Shown: positions 1-8,279 of the stretch, one piece after another
Numbering within the stretch: the stretch's first letter is position 1
Layout of the letters: the number at the start of each line of letters is the position of its first letter
NCBI RefSeq assembly: GCF_016904885.1
Contig: NZ_JADWYI010000001.1
Coordinates: 7,745,224-7,809,223 of the forward strand
Source: Archangium primigenium
GTDB taxonomy: Bacteria > Myxococcota > Myxococcia > Myxococcales > Myxococcaceae
Reading direction: 5' to 3'
DNA: 64,000 nucleotides
Program-made: the position numbers and the translations under genes
The notes under the pieces: model-generated
Seen by the model: only the letters and a program-made list of their open reading frames with translations
Told to the model about the DNA's origin: nothing
Databases searched by the model: none

Positions 1-1169
1 GCCGTGTCGGCGACGCCGAGCCTGGTGAGGTGCTCGCGGATGGTCGTGCGGAACAGCGAGTCGGAGAACTTCCCTTCGATCCCCAGGTAGCTGACCTTGA
101 GGTCCGACGGGCACTTCGACTTCGCCGCCTCGATGGCCGCGCTGACCGAGTTGCTGAGGCTCGTCGCGTCGGGCTTCATCGACGTGCTCGAGTCGATCAC
201 GATGACCAGGTCGACGAGAGGCACCTCGGGCTCCGGCTGTGGCTGGACCTGGCCCGGGCGGCAGATCCCGGGGAAGACCAGCGTGCGCCCCTCGTGGCCA
301 TGCTCCTTGTCCTCGGAGCGGTGCGTGGTCACCGGCCCCGGCTTCTCGCGCGTGGCGATCCCCGCGGTGATGCCGCTCGCCGCGCCGGGGAGCTGGAAGG
401 CATTGATGGCGAAGCGCGACGGCTCACCGTCGGCCCCCCGCTGGAAGTTCAGCGAGAGCAGCTCACTCATTCCGAGCGAGCCGACCAGCGGGTCGTGATA
501 CCAGAACTCCGTGAGCTTCGACCCGCGACCCAGCCCACCGATGACGTGCGCGATGTCGACGGGGTACTCCTCGCCCTTGTAGGTGAAGCACCCGCTGCCG
601 AACACCGAGCCGTCCGGGTTGAGGACCTTGAACATGTAGGTCTGGACCGGCTTCACGATCTGCACGAGCTTGGCGACGATATCGGCGCTGTTGGAGCCGT
701 TCTCGGCGCTGATGAACCTGGTCACCAGCTTGCCGCCCTGCATGAAGCCCTCGATGACGAGCGCGTACTCCTCGCCGTCGAGCTCGATGGTCTCCGGCGA
801 GCGCAAGGTCGGCAGATCGACCAGATCCTCGGGTGCCGGCCCGACGTTCGGCGTCTCGTTGTGGTGGAAGGTGAAGCTGAAGTCCCTCGCCAGCACGCCC
901 CCGCTGAACGTGACGTGGACCCTCAGGCTCACGTCGAACTGCGCGGGCTGATAGCCGTAGATCGGGAAGTTCCGGTGCGTGAACGTGCCGAGCACGAACG
1001 TCGTGCCGTCGAGCGGCACATCGACGGTGCGGCCCGCGAAGACGTATCCACTCTGCCCGGTGCCGCCAGCGGGCACGCCCCACCGGACATGCTGGCTGTT
1101 CAACCCGGCGAGCCCCGGAGGCGACGCGTTGATGCCCGACCAGATGCCCGAAGTCACTGCTGTGGTCAT
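1..1169 (-). CDS. von Willebrand factor A protein with N-terminal choice-of-anchor K domain (partial)
   Basis: The reading frame starts at ATG 1169-1167 and runs off the left edge after about 389 codons. Residues from about 5 to 150 match what I know of the choice-of-anchor K domain: an early WG, then GTFTHRNFPI and FTFHHNETPN. Near residue 320 a von Willebrand A fold begins with DLVIVIDSSTSM, which carries the DxSxS metal (MIDAS) motif. No signal peptide is visible, so export, if any, would need an unusual route. The start is preceded by a purine-rich AGAGAG. Choice-of-anchor domains are usually found in extracellular proteins with variable anchors, so a surface or secreted adhesion role is inferred. 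The C-terminus, which would show the anchor, is outside the window. The next gene in the same direction, 162 bp upstream, is a putative EF-hand protein. Confidence 0.75.
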   Translation of the reverse strand, partial: MTTAVTSGIWSGINASPPGLAGLNSQHVRWGVPAGGTGQSGYVFAGRTVDVPLDGTTFVLGTFTHRNFPIYGYQPAQFDVSLRVHVTFSGGVLARDFSFTFHHNETPNVGPAPEDLVDLPTLRSPETIELDGEEYALVIEGFMQGGKLVTRFISAENGSNSADIVAKLVQIVKPVQTYMFKVLNPDGSVFGSGCFTYKGEEYPVDIAHVIGGLGRGSKLTEFWYHDPLVGSLGMSELLSLNFQRGADGEPSRFAINAFQLPGAASGITAGIATREKPGPVTTHRSEDKEHGHEGRTLVFPGICRPGQVQPQPEPEVPLVDLVIVIDSSTSMKPDATSLSNSVSAAIEAAKSKCPSDLKVSYLGIEGKFSDSLFRTTIREHLTRLGVADT

Positions 1170-1331
1170 TTTCAGCTCTCTTTCACCCCGGGAGCGAGCA
1201 GGCATTGCGTGCCCGCATCGCCCGAGGTGTGACCTGCTATTGGCAGACTGGCGGTTCCCATTGGGGCCTGGCCTTGTCAGGACTGTCAGATTCAAGACAG
1301 CCGTCCTGGCTCGGCGCTGGAAGGGGCGCGC

Positions 1332-2153
1332 CTACGTCCAGATGACGTAAGTCTTCAGACCCATGAGGCTTCCGGCGGAGTCGAGCCCCACGATGTAGAG
1401 CGGATGGTTGGAGCCCACCAGTTCCGGGTCGTTGCGGCCGAGAACCACCGCGTGGACGTCGCGCAGATGCGTCTTCATCAGGTCGACGAGCTGCCTGGCT
1501 TGCGCCGCCGTGCGCTTGTCGTCCTCCTCCAGATCGGGATCATCCCAATACGTCCTGGCGATGGCCTGCAACGCCTGTTCGGCGGGCTCGAACCGGACGA
1601 TCTCCTCCTGCGGCCCGTCCTTGAGTTTGAGCGCGGAGCGGAAGGTGTCGGGAGTCACCTGGGAGAGCGTCCCCTCGGCTTGGAAGAACGCGACGTCCAC
1701 GGCGCTCTCCGTGCCGAAACAATTGTCGAAGTAGATTCCACCGCTGGCGAGCGTCTTGAGTTGCTGGTCGATCGACTCGCCCTTGTTTCCGGTCACGTCC
1801 TTGAGTGTCCGCGCCAGGGAAACGGCGAGCTTGCCCAGTTCAGACATGCGCGCGACCTCGTCCTCCGACAAGCCATTGTTGTCGAGGTCGAAGCGGTCGA
1901 CGAGTTCCTTGCGAATGTAGGCGAGCGCCTCGTCGATGTCGCGCCGGGTCATCCGGGCGGAGCGCTTGCCGTCACGGCGATCGACGAAGCGATAGAGCGA
2001 ATCGACGAGTTCACGCTCCTTTCCCTCCAACGCGAGCAGTTTGGTGCGGATGTCCTTGCGGCTGACAATTCCATCGGGCCCCGCGGCGTCCAGCAACTGC
2101 GCCGCGGCGCGGTCGACCGCCGCATGCACTTCCGACGTGGCAACGTTTCCCAT
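1332..2153 (-). CDS. EF-hand-like protein with C-terminal nuclease A inhibitor-like region
   Basis: This 273-residue protein has no signal peptide. Residues 89-99 read DLDNNGLSEDE, an EF-hand-like loop with Asp at positions 1 and 3 and Asn-Gly at 5-6, but Val instead of Glu at position 12. The segment at 22-34 looks like a second, degenerate hand. The last ~140 residues end with LYIVGLDSAGSLMGLKTYV, which resembles the closing strands of NuiA-type nuclease A inhibitors (PF07924). That assignment rests on my memory of the family and is moderate. GGGGAG lies about 8 nt before the ATG, which fixes the start. The gene has more A/T at third positions than its neighbours, possibly a sign of recent transfer. 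It is co-oriented with the von Willebrand A gene downstream. A calcium-modulated inhibitor is a guess only. Confidence 0.6.
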   Translation of the reverse strand: MGNVATSEVHAAVDRAAAQLLDAAGPDGIVSRKDIRTKLLALEGKERELVDSLYRFVDRRDGKRSARMTRRDIDEALAYIRKELVDRFDLDNNGLSEDEVARMSELGKLAVSLARTLKDVTGNKGESIDQQLKTLASGGIYFDNCFGTESAVDVAFFQAEGTLSQVTPDTFRSALKLKDGPQEEIVRFEPAEQALQAIARTYWDDPDLEEDDKRTAAQARQLVDLMKTHLRDVHAVVLGRNDPELVGSNHPLYIVGLDSAGSLMGLKTYVIWT

Positions 2154-2321
2154 TTATTCACTCCCCGTGCGGACTCCCCTGGACGCGCCCCATATCAAAA
2201 CAAGCGGTTTCAAGCGTGTGCGGCGAAAGGCAGAACCCAACCATTGTTCGCCAACACACGAAACCACACATCTCGATGCGCGCAGCATCCATCCACCGGC
2301 CAAGAGCGGCCGCGCCGAGGC

Positions 2322-2933
2322 TCAGGGCCAGGTGAGCATGAGGCCCACCCCGTTGGGGGCGGGCGTCAGGCGGGCGGTGAGCTGGGAGTTGAGGCGCGCG
2401 TTGAGGAACCACAGGGCGGCGTCGAAGAGCAGGAGGAAGCCCCCCTGCACGAGCAGACTCTTGCCCCACCCCCGCAGCCGCCCCGAGTCCGTGCGGTGGC
2501 CGCGCTCGAGCAGGAAGCCGCCGAAGGCGAGGTAGCCCACATCGAGGCCGGCGTTGAAGAGCAGCAGCTTCTCCATCTTCTGGCCCTCGGTGAGGCTGCG
2601 CGCGAGATCCCACGAGCCGGGCGAGGAGGAGGCCTGGCCGTACAGGCTGAAGCCCGCGATGGCCAGGTTCACCGTGTTCCAGGCGGCGTTCGCCTGCCAG
2701 AAGGCCCGCGTCTCCCCCTCGGTGGTGAAGTGGCCCACGGTGCCCGAGCCGATGTTGAGCACGGCCCAGCCGAGCAGGATGCTCATGGCCGTCTGATTGA
2801 GCCGCGCCGTCTGCTGGTTGTGGTGGGCGAGGAAGGACTCGGGCGAGGTGAACTCCGCGGCCTGAGCGGACACGGACAGACACAGCAGCAACACCGCGAC
2901 GAGTCCCGCGCGGTGCGAGGGGGCATGGTTCAT
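2322..2933 (-). CDS. Exported membrane protein, DUF6992-like
   Basis: The product is 203 residues. It begins with a clear signal peptide (basic start, hydrophobic core, SAQA cleavage site near residue 27). It then has three or four hydrophobic segments, including LLGWAVLNIGSGTVGHFTT and WNTVNLAIAGFSLYGQA. The WNTVNLAIAGF region and overall length fit the DUF6992 family as I remember it; no function is known for that family. The start at 2933 is preceded by GGAGGAG at ideal spacing, so longer in-frame starts upstream are not used. The gene is divergent from hrpA and stands alone. Inner-membrane location is inferred. Confidence 0.7.
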   Translation of the reverse strand: MNHAPSHRAGLVAVLLLCLSVSAQAAEFTSPESFLAHHNQQTARLNQTAMSILLGWAVLNIGSGTVGHFTTEGETRAFWQANAAWNTVNLAIAGFSLYGQASSSPGSWDLARSLTEGQKMEKLLLFNAGLDVGYLAFGGFLLERGHRTDSGRLRGWGKSLLVQGGFLLLFDAALWFLNARLNSQLTARLTPAPNGVGLMLTWP

Positions 2934-3087
2934 GGGAAGGCTCCTCCAGTGGCTCCCGAGAGGATAGCCACCGCCCCTCCTCCGGCCCCCTCCCAGGCGC
3001 GGCGCCGAGGCTCGCCTCCCGGGCATGCAGGCACCCACATGCTTCTTCTCGGGCGGAGCGTCCGCTTCGGTGCTAGGCCATGCCCCC

Positions 3088-6000
3088 ATGTCCGGCGACT
3101 CACCCGTCCCCACTCCCGGCGACTTGCCCCCCCTGCACTTCCCCCCCGAGCTCCCCATCTCGAGCCGGGTGGAGGACATCACCCAGGCCATCGCCTCCCA
3201 TCAGGTCGTCATCGTCGCGGGGGCCACCGGCTCGGGCAAGACGACGCAGCTGCCGAAAATCCTGCTCGCCATGGGGCGCGGACGCCCGCGCCAGATCGCC
3301 GTCACCCAGCCCCGGCGCATCGCCGCGACAAGCGTGGCGGCCCGCGTGGCCCGCGAGCTCGGCACGGAGCTGGGCACGGACATCGGCTACCAGATTCGTT
3401 TCGAGGACCGCTCGTCCCGGCGCACGGCCGTGAAGTTCATGACCGACGGCGTCCTGCTCGCGCAGATCCACGGCGACCCGCTCCTCAAGCGCTACGACAC
3501 CATCGTGCTCGACGAGGCCCACGAGCGCAGCCTCACCATCGACTTCCTGCTCGGGTGGCTCAAGCGCCTCCTGCCCCGGCGCCCCGACCTCAAGGTGGTG
3601 GTGAGCTCGGCCACCATCGAGACCGAGCGCTTCTCCCAGTTCTTCGGCGGCGCGCCGGTCATCCAGGTGGAGGGCCGCACCTTCCCGGTGGACGTGCTCT
3701 ACGAGCCGCCTCCCGAGGACGCCGAGCTCGCCGACGCCGTCGCCGACTCGGTGGCCAACGTGATCTCGCTCGACCCGGACGGGGACGTGCTCGTGTTCCT
3801 CCCCGGCGAGCGGGAGATCCGCGAGACCGAGAATGCCCTGAACGCGCGCTCGCTGCGCGGCACGGTGGTGCAGCCCCTGTACGCGCGCCTGTCGGCCTCC
3901 GAGCAGTCGCGGGTCTTCGCCACCATCCCCCAGCGCCGCGTCATCCTCGCCACCAACGTGGCCGAGACGTCGGTCACCATCCCGGGCATCGTGTACGTCG
4001 TGGACACGGGGGTGGCGCGCCTGTCGCGCTACGACCCGCGCTCGGGCACCACGCGCCTGCACATCGAGCCGGTCTCCCAGGCCAGCGCCGACCAGCGCAA
4101 GGGGCGCTGCGGCCGCGTGCGCGAGGGCATCTGCGTGCGCCTCTACGACGAGGTGGCCTTCACCACGCGGCCCGCCTTCACCGACCCGGAGATCAAGCGC
4201 ACCGGGCTCGCGGGGGTCATCCTGCGGATGAAGTCCCTCGGCCTCGGTGACGTCGAGGACTACCCCTTCCTCGACCCGCCCCAGCCCAAGTCCATCGCCG
4301 AGGGCTGGCGGGTGCTCGAGGAGCTCGGGGCCATCGAGGGCAAGGAGCGCACCCTGACGCCGCTCGGGCACCAGCTCGCGCGCTTCCCGGTGGACCCGCG
4401 CATCGCGCGGATGATCCTCGCCGGCGCCGAGTACGGGTGCCTGGAGGAGGTGCTCATCGTCGCCGCGGCGCTCAACCTGCAGGACCCGCGCGAGCGGCCC
4501 CGGGAGCTCGCGCAGAAGGCGGACGAGCTGCACCGGCGCTTCCGGGACGAGAACTCGGACTTCGCGGGCCTGCTCAAGCTGTGGGCGTTCGTGCGCGAGG
4601 CGGAGGGCCGGGGCACGTCCCACCTGCGGCGCGTGTGCCGGGACAACTTCCTGTCCTTCCTCCGGGTGCGCGAGTGGCGGGACGTCCAGCGCCAGCTCGA
4701 GGAGACCGTCCGCGAGCTGCGCCTGCCGAACAAGGGCCAGGGCGCCCCGGCGCGCGGGGACGCCCTGCACCAGGCGCTGCTCACCGGACTCTTGTCCCGC
4801 ATCGGCCAGTGGAATCCCGAGCAGCGCCACTACACGGGCGCCAAGCAGACGCGCTTCATGGTCCACCCCTCGTCGGCGCTCTCGAAGAAGCCCCCGGCCT
4901 GGGTGATGGCGTTCGAGCTGGTGGAGACGTCCCAGCTGTTCGCGCGCACCGTGGCGAAGCTGGACCCGGAGTGGCTCGCGGCGGCGGCCCCCCACCTGCT
5001 CAAGCGCAGCTACTCCGAGCCGCACTGGTCGGAGAAGTCCGCGCGCGCCGTGGTGAAGGAGAACGCGACCCTCTTCGGGCTCCAGGTCTTCAAGGAGCGC
5101 CCCGTGGCCCTGTCCAGCATGGACCCCGAGCGGGCCCGGCTGATGTTCCTCGAGCATGCCCTGGTGCGCGGCGAGTACCGCACGCGGGGGGCGTTCCAGG
5201 AGAAGAACCGCCAGGTGCTCGAGCACGTGGCGCGCCTGCGGGACAAGGCCCGTCGCAGCGAGCTGCTCGACAGCGAGGCGCTGCTGACGTTCTTCGACCA
5301 GCGCGTCCCGGCGGACGTGACGGACGGGGCGGGCTTCGAGGCCTGGCGCCGCAAGGCCGAGGCGGCCGACCGGGACGTGCTCGTCCTCTCCGTGGAGGAT
5401 GCCCTCGCGCACGACCCGGGCCTGTCCCCGAAGCACTACCCGGACACCCTCTCCCTGCACGGCGCGTCCGTGCCGGTGACGTACACCTTCGACCCCTCGG
5501 CCGAGGACGACGGCATCACGCTGAGCGTGCCGCTGCTGCTGCTCGTCCAGCTGGTCCCGGGAGAGCTGGACTGGACCATCCCCGGGTGGCAGCGCGAGAA
5601 GCTCACCGCCCTGCTCGATCAGCTCCCCCGCGCCCAGCGCAAGCAGCTGGGGCAGGTGCCGGAGCTGGTCGACCGTCTGGAGAAGGAGCTGGTGCCCTTC
5701 CGCGGGCCGATGCTTCCAGCGCTCGCGCGCGCGGTGTCCCGACTGTGCGGCATGGACCTGACCGAGGAGTCCTTCCGGGGGGCGATCGTGGCGCCCTACC
5801 TGCGCCTCACGCTCCGGGTGCTCGACGAGCAGGGCAAGGAACTCGCGCGGAGCCGTGACGCCGACGCGCTGATCGAGCAGTACGGCGGACGCGCCCGGGC
5901 GGCGCTGCGCAGCGCGGCACCGGCCTCGGACTGGGAGCGCAAGGGGCTGACCGACTGGAGCTTCGGAGAGCTGCCCCCCTCGGTCACCCGACGGGTCGGC

Positions 6001-6798
6001 AAGCTCGAGGTCCGCGGCTACCCCGCGCTCGTCGACCGGGGTGCCACCGTGGACCTGGTGTTGCTCGAGACCGCCCCCGCCGCCGACGCGGCGACACGCA
6101 CGGGGGTCCGCCGGCTCCTGATGCTCGCCGCGCGAGGCCACGTGGCCGTCAGCGCCGCGCGCATGCCGCCGCCCTTCCCGGCCCTCACGGGTGCACCGCC
6201 CGCGAAGGGTCAGGCCGACGCCTTCCGGGCGCTCGTCCTCGCCCGGAGCGTCGACGATGCGTTCAAGCTCACCCCGGGCGCGCCGCTGCCTCGCACGAAG
6301 GCGGCCTTCGAGGCGCTCGTCCGTGAGGGCTCGCCGCGCATCGAGCGGGAGGCACGGGACTGGGCGGAGGCCGTCACGGCCACCTCCTCCGCGCTCACCG
6401 CGACGCTCGCCGCGCTCAAGGCCGCCTCGAAGGGGCCGAGCGGCGCGGCGGCCCTGCGGGACATCCGCGCGCAGCTCGAGCACCTGTTCCCCGCGGACCT
6501 CCTCGAGTGGATTCCCCTCCTGCGGCTGATGGATTACCCGCGCTACCTCCGCGCGGCCCAGGCCCGGCTGACGCGTGCGGTGGCCAACCCCGGCAAGGAC
6601 GCGGCGAAGGCCGAGCCCTTCACCCCCCTGTGGGAGACCTTCCTCGCCAAACGCGCCAGCGTGCGGGATCCGGAGGCGGCGCGGGAGCTGCGGTGGGTCT
6701 TCGAGGAGCTGCGTGTGGCCATCTTCGCCCCGGAGGTGACGACGCCCGTGTCGGTGACGGTGGCGAAGGTTGGCGCGGCCCTCGCGGCGCTGCGCTAG
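3088..6798 (+). CDS. hrpA: ATP-dependent RNA helicase HrpA
   Basis: This is a 1,236-residue DEAH-box helicase of superfamily 2. It has Walker A GATGSGKTT (Lys at about residue 51), the DEAH box in VLDEAHERS, motif III SSATIE, motif V TNVAETSVTIPG and motif VI QRKGRCGRVREG. The helicase core is followed by the winged-helix/ratchet and OB-like regions and the long C-terminal DUF3418 segment that marks HrpA (about 1,300 residues in E. coli). The N-terminal stretch before Walker A is short, about 45 residues. HrpA-type enzymes use ATP to remodel RNA and rescue collided ribosomes in enterobacteria. ATG 3088 is chosen because the family similarity begins soon after it; an upstream ATG at 3025 is possible. 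No strong Shine-Dalgarno is visible. Confidence 0.95.
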   Translation: MSGDSPVPTPGDLPPLHFPPELPISSRVEDITQAIASHQVVIVAGATGSGKTTQLPKILLAMGRGRPRQIAVTQPRRIAATSVAARVARELGTELGTDIGYQIRFEDRSSRRTAVKFMTDGVLLAQIHGDPLLKRYDTIVLDEAHERSLTIDFLLGWLKRLLPRRPDLKVVVSSATIETERFSQFFGGAPVIQVEGRTFPVDVLYEPPPEDAELADAVADSVANVISLDPDGDVLVFLPGEREIRETENALNARSLRGTVVQPLYARLSASEQSRVFATIPQRRVILATNVAETSVTIPGIVYVVDTGVARLSRYDPRSGTTRLHIEPVSQASADQRKGRCGRVREGICVRLYDEVAFTTRPAFTDPEIKRTGLAGVILRMKSLGLGDVEDYPFLDPPQPKSIAEGWRVLEELGAIEGKERTLTPLGHQLARFPVDPRIARMILAGAEYGCLEEVLIVAAALNLQDPRERPRELAQKADELHRRFRDENSDFAGLLKLWAFVREAEGRGTSHLRRVCRDNFLSFLRVREWRDVQRQLEETVRELRLPNKGQGAPARGDALHQALLTGLLSRIGQWNPEQRHYTGAKQTRFMVHPSSALSKKPPAWVMAFELVETSQLFARTVAKLDPEWLAAAAPHLLKRSYSEPHWSEKSARAVVKENATLFGLQVFKERPVALSSMDPERARLMFLEHALVRGEYRTRGAFQEKNRQVLEHVARLRDKARRSELLDSEALLTFFDQRVPADVTDGAGFEAWRRKAEAADRDVLVLSVEDALAHDPGLSPKHYPDTLSLHGASVPVTYTFDPSAEDDGITLSVPLLLLVQLVPGELDWTIPGWQREKLTALLDQLPRAQRKQLGQVPELVDRLEKELVPFRGPMLPALARAVSRLCGMDLTEESFRGAIVAPYLRLTLRVLDEQGKELARSRDADALIEQYGGRARAALRSAAPASDWERKGLTDWSFGELPPSVTRRVGKLEVRGYPALVDRGATVDLVLLETAPAADAATRTGVRRLLMLAARGHVAVSAARMPPPFPALTGAPPAKGQADAFRALVLARSVDDAFKLTPGAPLPRTKAAFEALVREGSPRIEREARDWAEAVTATSSALTATLAALKAASKGPSGAAALRDIRAQLEHLFPADLLEWIPLLRLMDYPRYLRAAQARLTRAVANPGKDAAKAEPFTPLWETFLAKRASVRDPEAARELRWVFEELRVAIFAPEVTTPVSVTVAKVGAALAALR

Positions 6799-6893
6799 GT
6801 GCACCGCACGGACCCGTGCGATGCACCCGGATGCGCCTCCAAGGCCTGGCATGCTAGAAGCGGCGCGCGAAACCATCGCAAGTGGGGGACCCC

Positions 6894-7364
6894 ATGAATT
6901 GGAAGCAGTGTCTGTCGGGCCTGGGCGTGGTGTGCCTGATGTCGGGGTGTGCGTACACCGAGCTGAGCAAGGGCGGTCGGAAGGTGACGCCCCTGGCCGC
7001 GGCACCGGGCGCGGATTGCAAGAACTACGGAACCCTCGTCGGCACGAGCGGAGCCTTTGGCGCCCAGGAAGACAAGATCGCGGAGGCGATGAACGACGTG
7101 CTGAACAAGGCCGCGGAGAAGCGGGCCACCCACGTCTTCATGCAGCCGCCCACGTTCAGCGCCTACCAGGGCACCACCGCCTCGGCCAGCGTGGTGGCCT
7201 ACGCCTACAACTGCCCGGCGGACAAGTATGGCTCCCTGGCGGAGGCGGAGCCCGTGCCCGCCGAGAAGTCGTACCTGTCCGAGTGTCCTCGCCAGGAGGG
7301 GGAATCGGCACGCCAGCGGGCCCTGCGCTGCAAGCAGCTCGCGAGCGGCACCGCGAACGAGTAG
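6894..7364 (+). CDS. DUF4156-type lipoprotein
   Basis: The product is a 156-residue lipoprotein precursor. A short hydrophobic signal ends in the lipobox LMSGC, so Cys17 or thereabouts would be lipidated. The mature part has the DUF4156 pattern: an early acidic/basic stretch ending in VTPLAAAPG, a Cys-Lys segment, KAAEKRATHVFMQPP and a second conserved Cys in AYNCPADKYG. DUF4156 proteins are small envelope proteins of unknown role. GGGGGAC sits just before ATG 6894 and decides the start; the GTG at 6882 overlaps that ribosome site and is unlikely. It follows hrpA by 95 bp and converges on the AlkD-like gene 13 bp away. Confidence 0.85.
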   Translation: MNWKQCLSGLGVVCLMSGCAYTELSKGGRKVTPLAAAPGADCKNYGTLVGTSGAFGAQEDKIAEAMNDVLNKAAEKRATHVFMQPPTFSAYQGTTASASVVAYAYNCPADKYGSLAEAEPVPAEKSYLSECPRQEGESARQRALRCKQLASGTANE

Positions 7365-7377
7365 GCGCGGCCGGAGG

Positions 7378-8169
7378 TCAGCGCGCCCGCTTCGAGGCGG
7401 AAGGCTTCTTCCCGGCGCTCTTCTTGCTGGCGGACGGGGCCTTCTTCTTCGCGGCCGTGTCCATCGCCTTGCGTGCCTCGGTCTTCTCGCCGCGACGCAG
7501 CGCGAGCGCCGCCGCGATCCACTCCGGCGCGTAGCTCGACGTGCAGCCCTTCGGGATGGGGCGCGGGTCCCACCGGCCGAGGCGCTCGCCGATGGCGATG
7601 GCCTCCGGGGTGTACTCGGGCAGGTGGAGGCCCATCCAGACGAGGCAGAAGTTGAGGCCCTCCTTCACCGGGTACGGCGCGGACGGCAACTCCCGCTCGA
7701 TGCGCTCGAGCGTCGCGCGGACATCCAGGTCCTTCGCCAACCCACGCGCGATGCGTCCGGCGAGCAGCCGCCACCCGGCGCGGCGGGGCAATTCCTTGTC
7801 GCCGTCCATCCACCGCACCTGGAGCGCCTCGGCGATGGGCGCCTGCACGAGCACGCGGCCGACGAGCTCGTCGGCCAGGGTCGCGTTCGAGAGCGGCTCG
7901 AGGAGCGCCCGCGCCTCCTTCTGGGTGAGCGCCGCGGGGTCGAGCAGCATGCACGCGAGGACCCGCGCCTCGTGGTTGCCCGTCGCCCACAACTCCAGAC
8001 CGAGCCCGTGGTTCGTCCCGAGCTCCTCCGCGAGGCCCCGGATCTTGCCGAGCAGCACGCCGAAGACGTTGTCGCCCGCGCCATCGCGCACGTAGCGCTG
8101 GCGCACCTTCTCGTCGCCCTGGGCCTCGAGCTGCTTCATCACCTGGGACAACGTCGTCGTTTTCGGCAT
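7378..8169 (-). CDS. DNA alkylation repair protein (AlkD-like HEAT repeats)
   Basis: This 263-residue protein of the DNA alkylation repair family (PF08713) is all-helical with HEAT-like repeats. Recognisable pieces are the GAGDNVFGVLLGKIRGLA opening, LWATGNHEARVLA, GWRLLAGRIARG, and the closing KGCTSSYAPEWI typical of this subfamily. AlkD enzymes remove positively charged alkylated bases; many paralogues bind DNA without proven activity. The last ~30 residues form a Lys/Ser/Ala-rich tail that probably binds nucleic acid non-specifically. AGGAGA lies 6 nt before ATG 8169. The gene is divergent from the M13 peptidase and convergent with the lipoprotein gene. Confidence 0.85.
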   Translation of the reverse strand: MPKTTTLSQVMKQLEAQGDEKVRQRYVRDGAGDNVFGVLLGKIRGLAEELGTNHGLGLELWATGNHEARVLACMLLDPAALTQKEARALLEPLSNATLADELVGRVLVQAPIAEALQVRWMDGDKELPRRAGWRLLAGRIARGLAKDLDVRATLERIERELPSAPYPVKEGLNFCLVWMGLHLPEYTPEAIAIGERLGRWDPRPIPKGCTSSYAPEWIAAALALRRGEKTEARKAMDTAAKKKAPSASKKSAGKKPSASKRAR

Positions 8170-8239
8170 GCGGGTCTCCTCGGATGCGATCCTTCTACCC
8201 GATCGTCTGGCGTTGGGATGAAGTCGCCTGCCCGGGGGT

Positions 8240-8274
8240 TGAGGTCCCGAGCATTGTCCGCTCAAGGGACCTCA
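8240..8274 (+). promoter_or_regulatory. Hairpin that buries the Shine-Dalgarno of the M13 peptidase gene
   Basis: TGAGGTCCCGAGC (8240-8252) pairs with GCTC (8260-8263) and GGGACCTCA (8266-8274), leaving a 7-nt loop and a two-base AA bulge. The stem has 13 base pairs. The only good Shine-Dalgarno for the gene, AAGGGA at 8264-8269, lies in the 3' arm and bulge, 10 nt before ATG 8280. If the transcript starts upstream of 8240, the ribosome site would be closed until the hairpin opens. Structure is seen in sequence; regulation is inferred. Confidence 0.55.
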
Positions 8275-8279
8275 CACCG

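Noticed and set aside
1171-1331. Terminator between the first two genes
   Set aside because: GGACTGTC and GACAGCCGTCC pair only with a bulge and lack a U-run; too weak to list.
1404-4250. A 948-codon plus-strand open frame crossing three genes
   Set aside because: It runs antisense through two well-supported genes and out of frame into hrpA; composition is Arg/Ala/Pro-rich and no ribosome site fits.
3100-7005. A minus-strand open frame of about 1,300 codons opposite hrpA
   Set aside because: It mirrors a gene with all helicase motifs; its translation is Arg/Gly/His-rich, without domains, as expected for the antisense of GC-rich DNA.
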